Of a DNA stretch of 23,880 nt, positions 23,694 through 23,880 are shown piece by piece (the stretch's first letter is position 1; every line of letters begins with the position of its first letter). Position numbers and translations under genes: made by a program. Under the pieces are notes generated by a model, which worked only from the letters and a program-made list of their open reading frames with translations, was not told the origin of the DNA and ran no database searches. The stretch comes from Selenomonas sp. (GTDB taxonomy: Bacteria > Bacillota_C > Negativicutes > Selenomonadales > Selenomonadaceae), in assembly GCF_024693525.1 (NCBI RefSeq), contig NZ_JAILKR010000100.1:1-23880 (forward strand). The letters run 5' to 3'.

Positions 23694-23812
23694 GGCAAGT
23701 TACAGTTTGCAGGGGAGTAGTACCCAGTTCGTGTTTGAGGTAAATCGCCGGCGGCGGGGGCCCCAGTACCAACGCTCCACCGGTGACAACCCGCTACAAG
23801 AAATTTTTGCCT
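23694..23812. other. GC-rich, gene-free, possibly structured element of unknown identity
   Basis: This stretch has no credible gene on either strand but is far more GC-rich and self-complementary than the other intergenic DNA here. It contains GGGGAGTAGTACCC (23712-23724), CGCCGGCG (23746-23753), GGGGCCCC (23757-23764), CACCGGTG (23778-23785), AACCCGCTAC, and ends in TTTTTGCC, which can pair with GGCAA at its start. It could be a cis-acting RNA for a gene beyond the edge, a small RNA, or a dispersed repeat. I cannot name it. Confidence 0.35.
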
Positions 23813-23823
23813 TTTAATTAAGA

Positions 23824-23875
23824 GTTGGAAAACAGTTAAACGCGCTTCGCTTGGACGAAACTGCTTTTCCAACGA
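23824..23875. repeat. Inverted repeat at the right edge
   Basis: GTTGGAAAACAGTT (23824-23837 region) and AACTGCTTTTCCAAC (about 23859-23873) are complementary except for one bulged base. The ~22-nt loop holds GCGCTTCGC and TCGCTTGGACGA. It could be an RNA hairpin or the end of a small repeat; the window stops just after it. Confidence 0.5.
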
Positions 23876-23880
23876 GAACG

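Noticed and set aside
23712..23800. yybP-ykoY (manganese) riboswitch
   Set aside because: The GGGGAGTAG loop is present, but I could not find the matching 3' GACC-type segment or a P1 stem of the usual form; left as an unidentified element.
23501..23872. 123-codon minus-strand open frame at the right edge
   Set aside because: Half of it is antisense to btuD and the rest covers the structured GC-rich element; no SD and no known motif.

Overview
The window reads as chromosomal DNA of a motile, anaerobic, fermenting member of the Negativicutes, most likely the Selenomonas group. This is an inference from gene content, not a search. Supporting content: an LL-diaminopimelate aminotransferase, a DcuB-type C4-dicarboxylate exchanger, subunits of a Na+-pumping biotin-dependent decarboxylase, anaerobic (cobalt-early) cobalamin genes, flagellar MotA/MotB, and several TTG/GTG starts with strong Shine-Dalgarno (SD) sequences. 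No mobile element, CRISPR array, tRNA or integrase is visible, so this is core-type sequence.

Layout. (1) 1-2160: a 5S rRNA closing an rRNA operon, its terminator, then an unrecognised 512-aa protein and a 102-aa membrane protein, ending in a bidirectional terminator. (2) 2172-3407, minus strand: dapL. (3) 3408-3888: a 481-bp gene-free region with the divergent dapL and dcuB promoters and a long dcuB leader. (4) 3889-6578: dcuB and a LarA-type nickel-pincer racemase, separated by a terminator-like hairpin. (5) 6633-7520, minus strand: a LysR regulator, convergent with larA across a 54-nt perfect palindrome and divergent from motA. (6) 7758-9417: motA-motB. (7) 9475-11408: acpS and the bifunctional NAD(P)HX repair gene, overlapping by 4 bp. 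(8) 11547-12569: ilvE with its own strong promoter and terminator. (9) 12732-18365: a tight run cdaA, cdaR (ybbR), an FAD-dependent dehydrogenase, glmM and cbiK. It links c-di-AMP synthesis, peptidoglycan precursor supply and cobalt insertion. (10) 18501-20015: the small (gamma/delta) and beta membrane subunits of a Na+-translocating decarboxylase, without carboxyltransferase or biotin carrier. (11) 20176-23656: cbiL followed by a BtuF/BtuC/BtuD-type ABC importer from one promoter. (12) 23657-23880: a terminator and a GC-rich, gene-free, apparently structured stretch.

How it fits together. DcuB (fumarate/succinate exchange), the Na+ decarboxylase subunits (methylmalonyl-CoA or related decarboxylation) and the corrinoid genes (adenosylcobalamin for methylmalonyl-CoA mutase) would all serve a succinate-propionate fermentation. 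That connection is inference from family roles and proximity.

I did not find a clearly new multi-gene system. The best leads are the orphan Na+-pump subunits inside a cobalamin region, the LarA paralogue beside DcuB, the unknown protein with a possible cyclin-like C-terminus, identical A/T palindromes in separate intergenic regions, and the unexplained structured element at the right edge.
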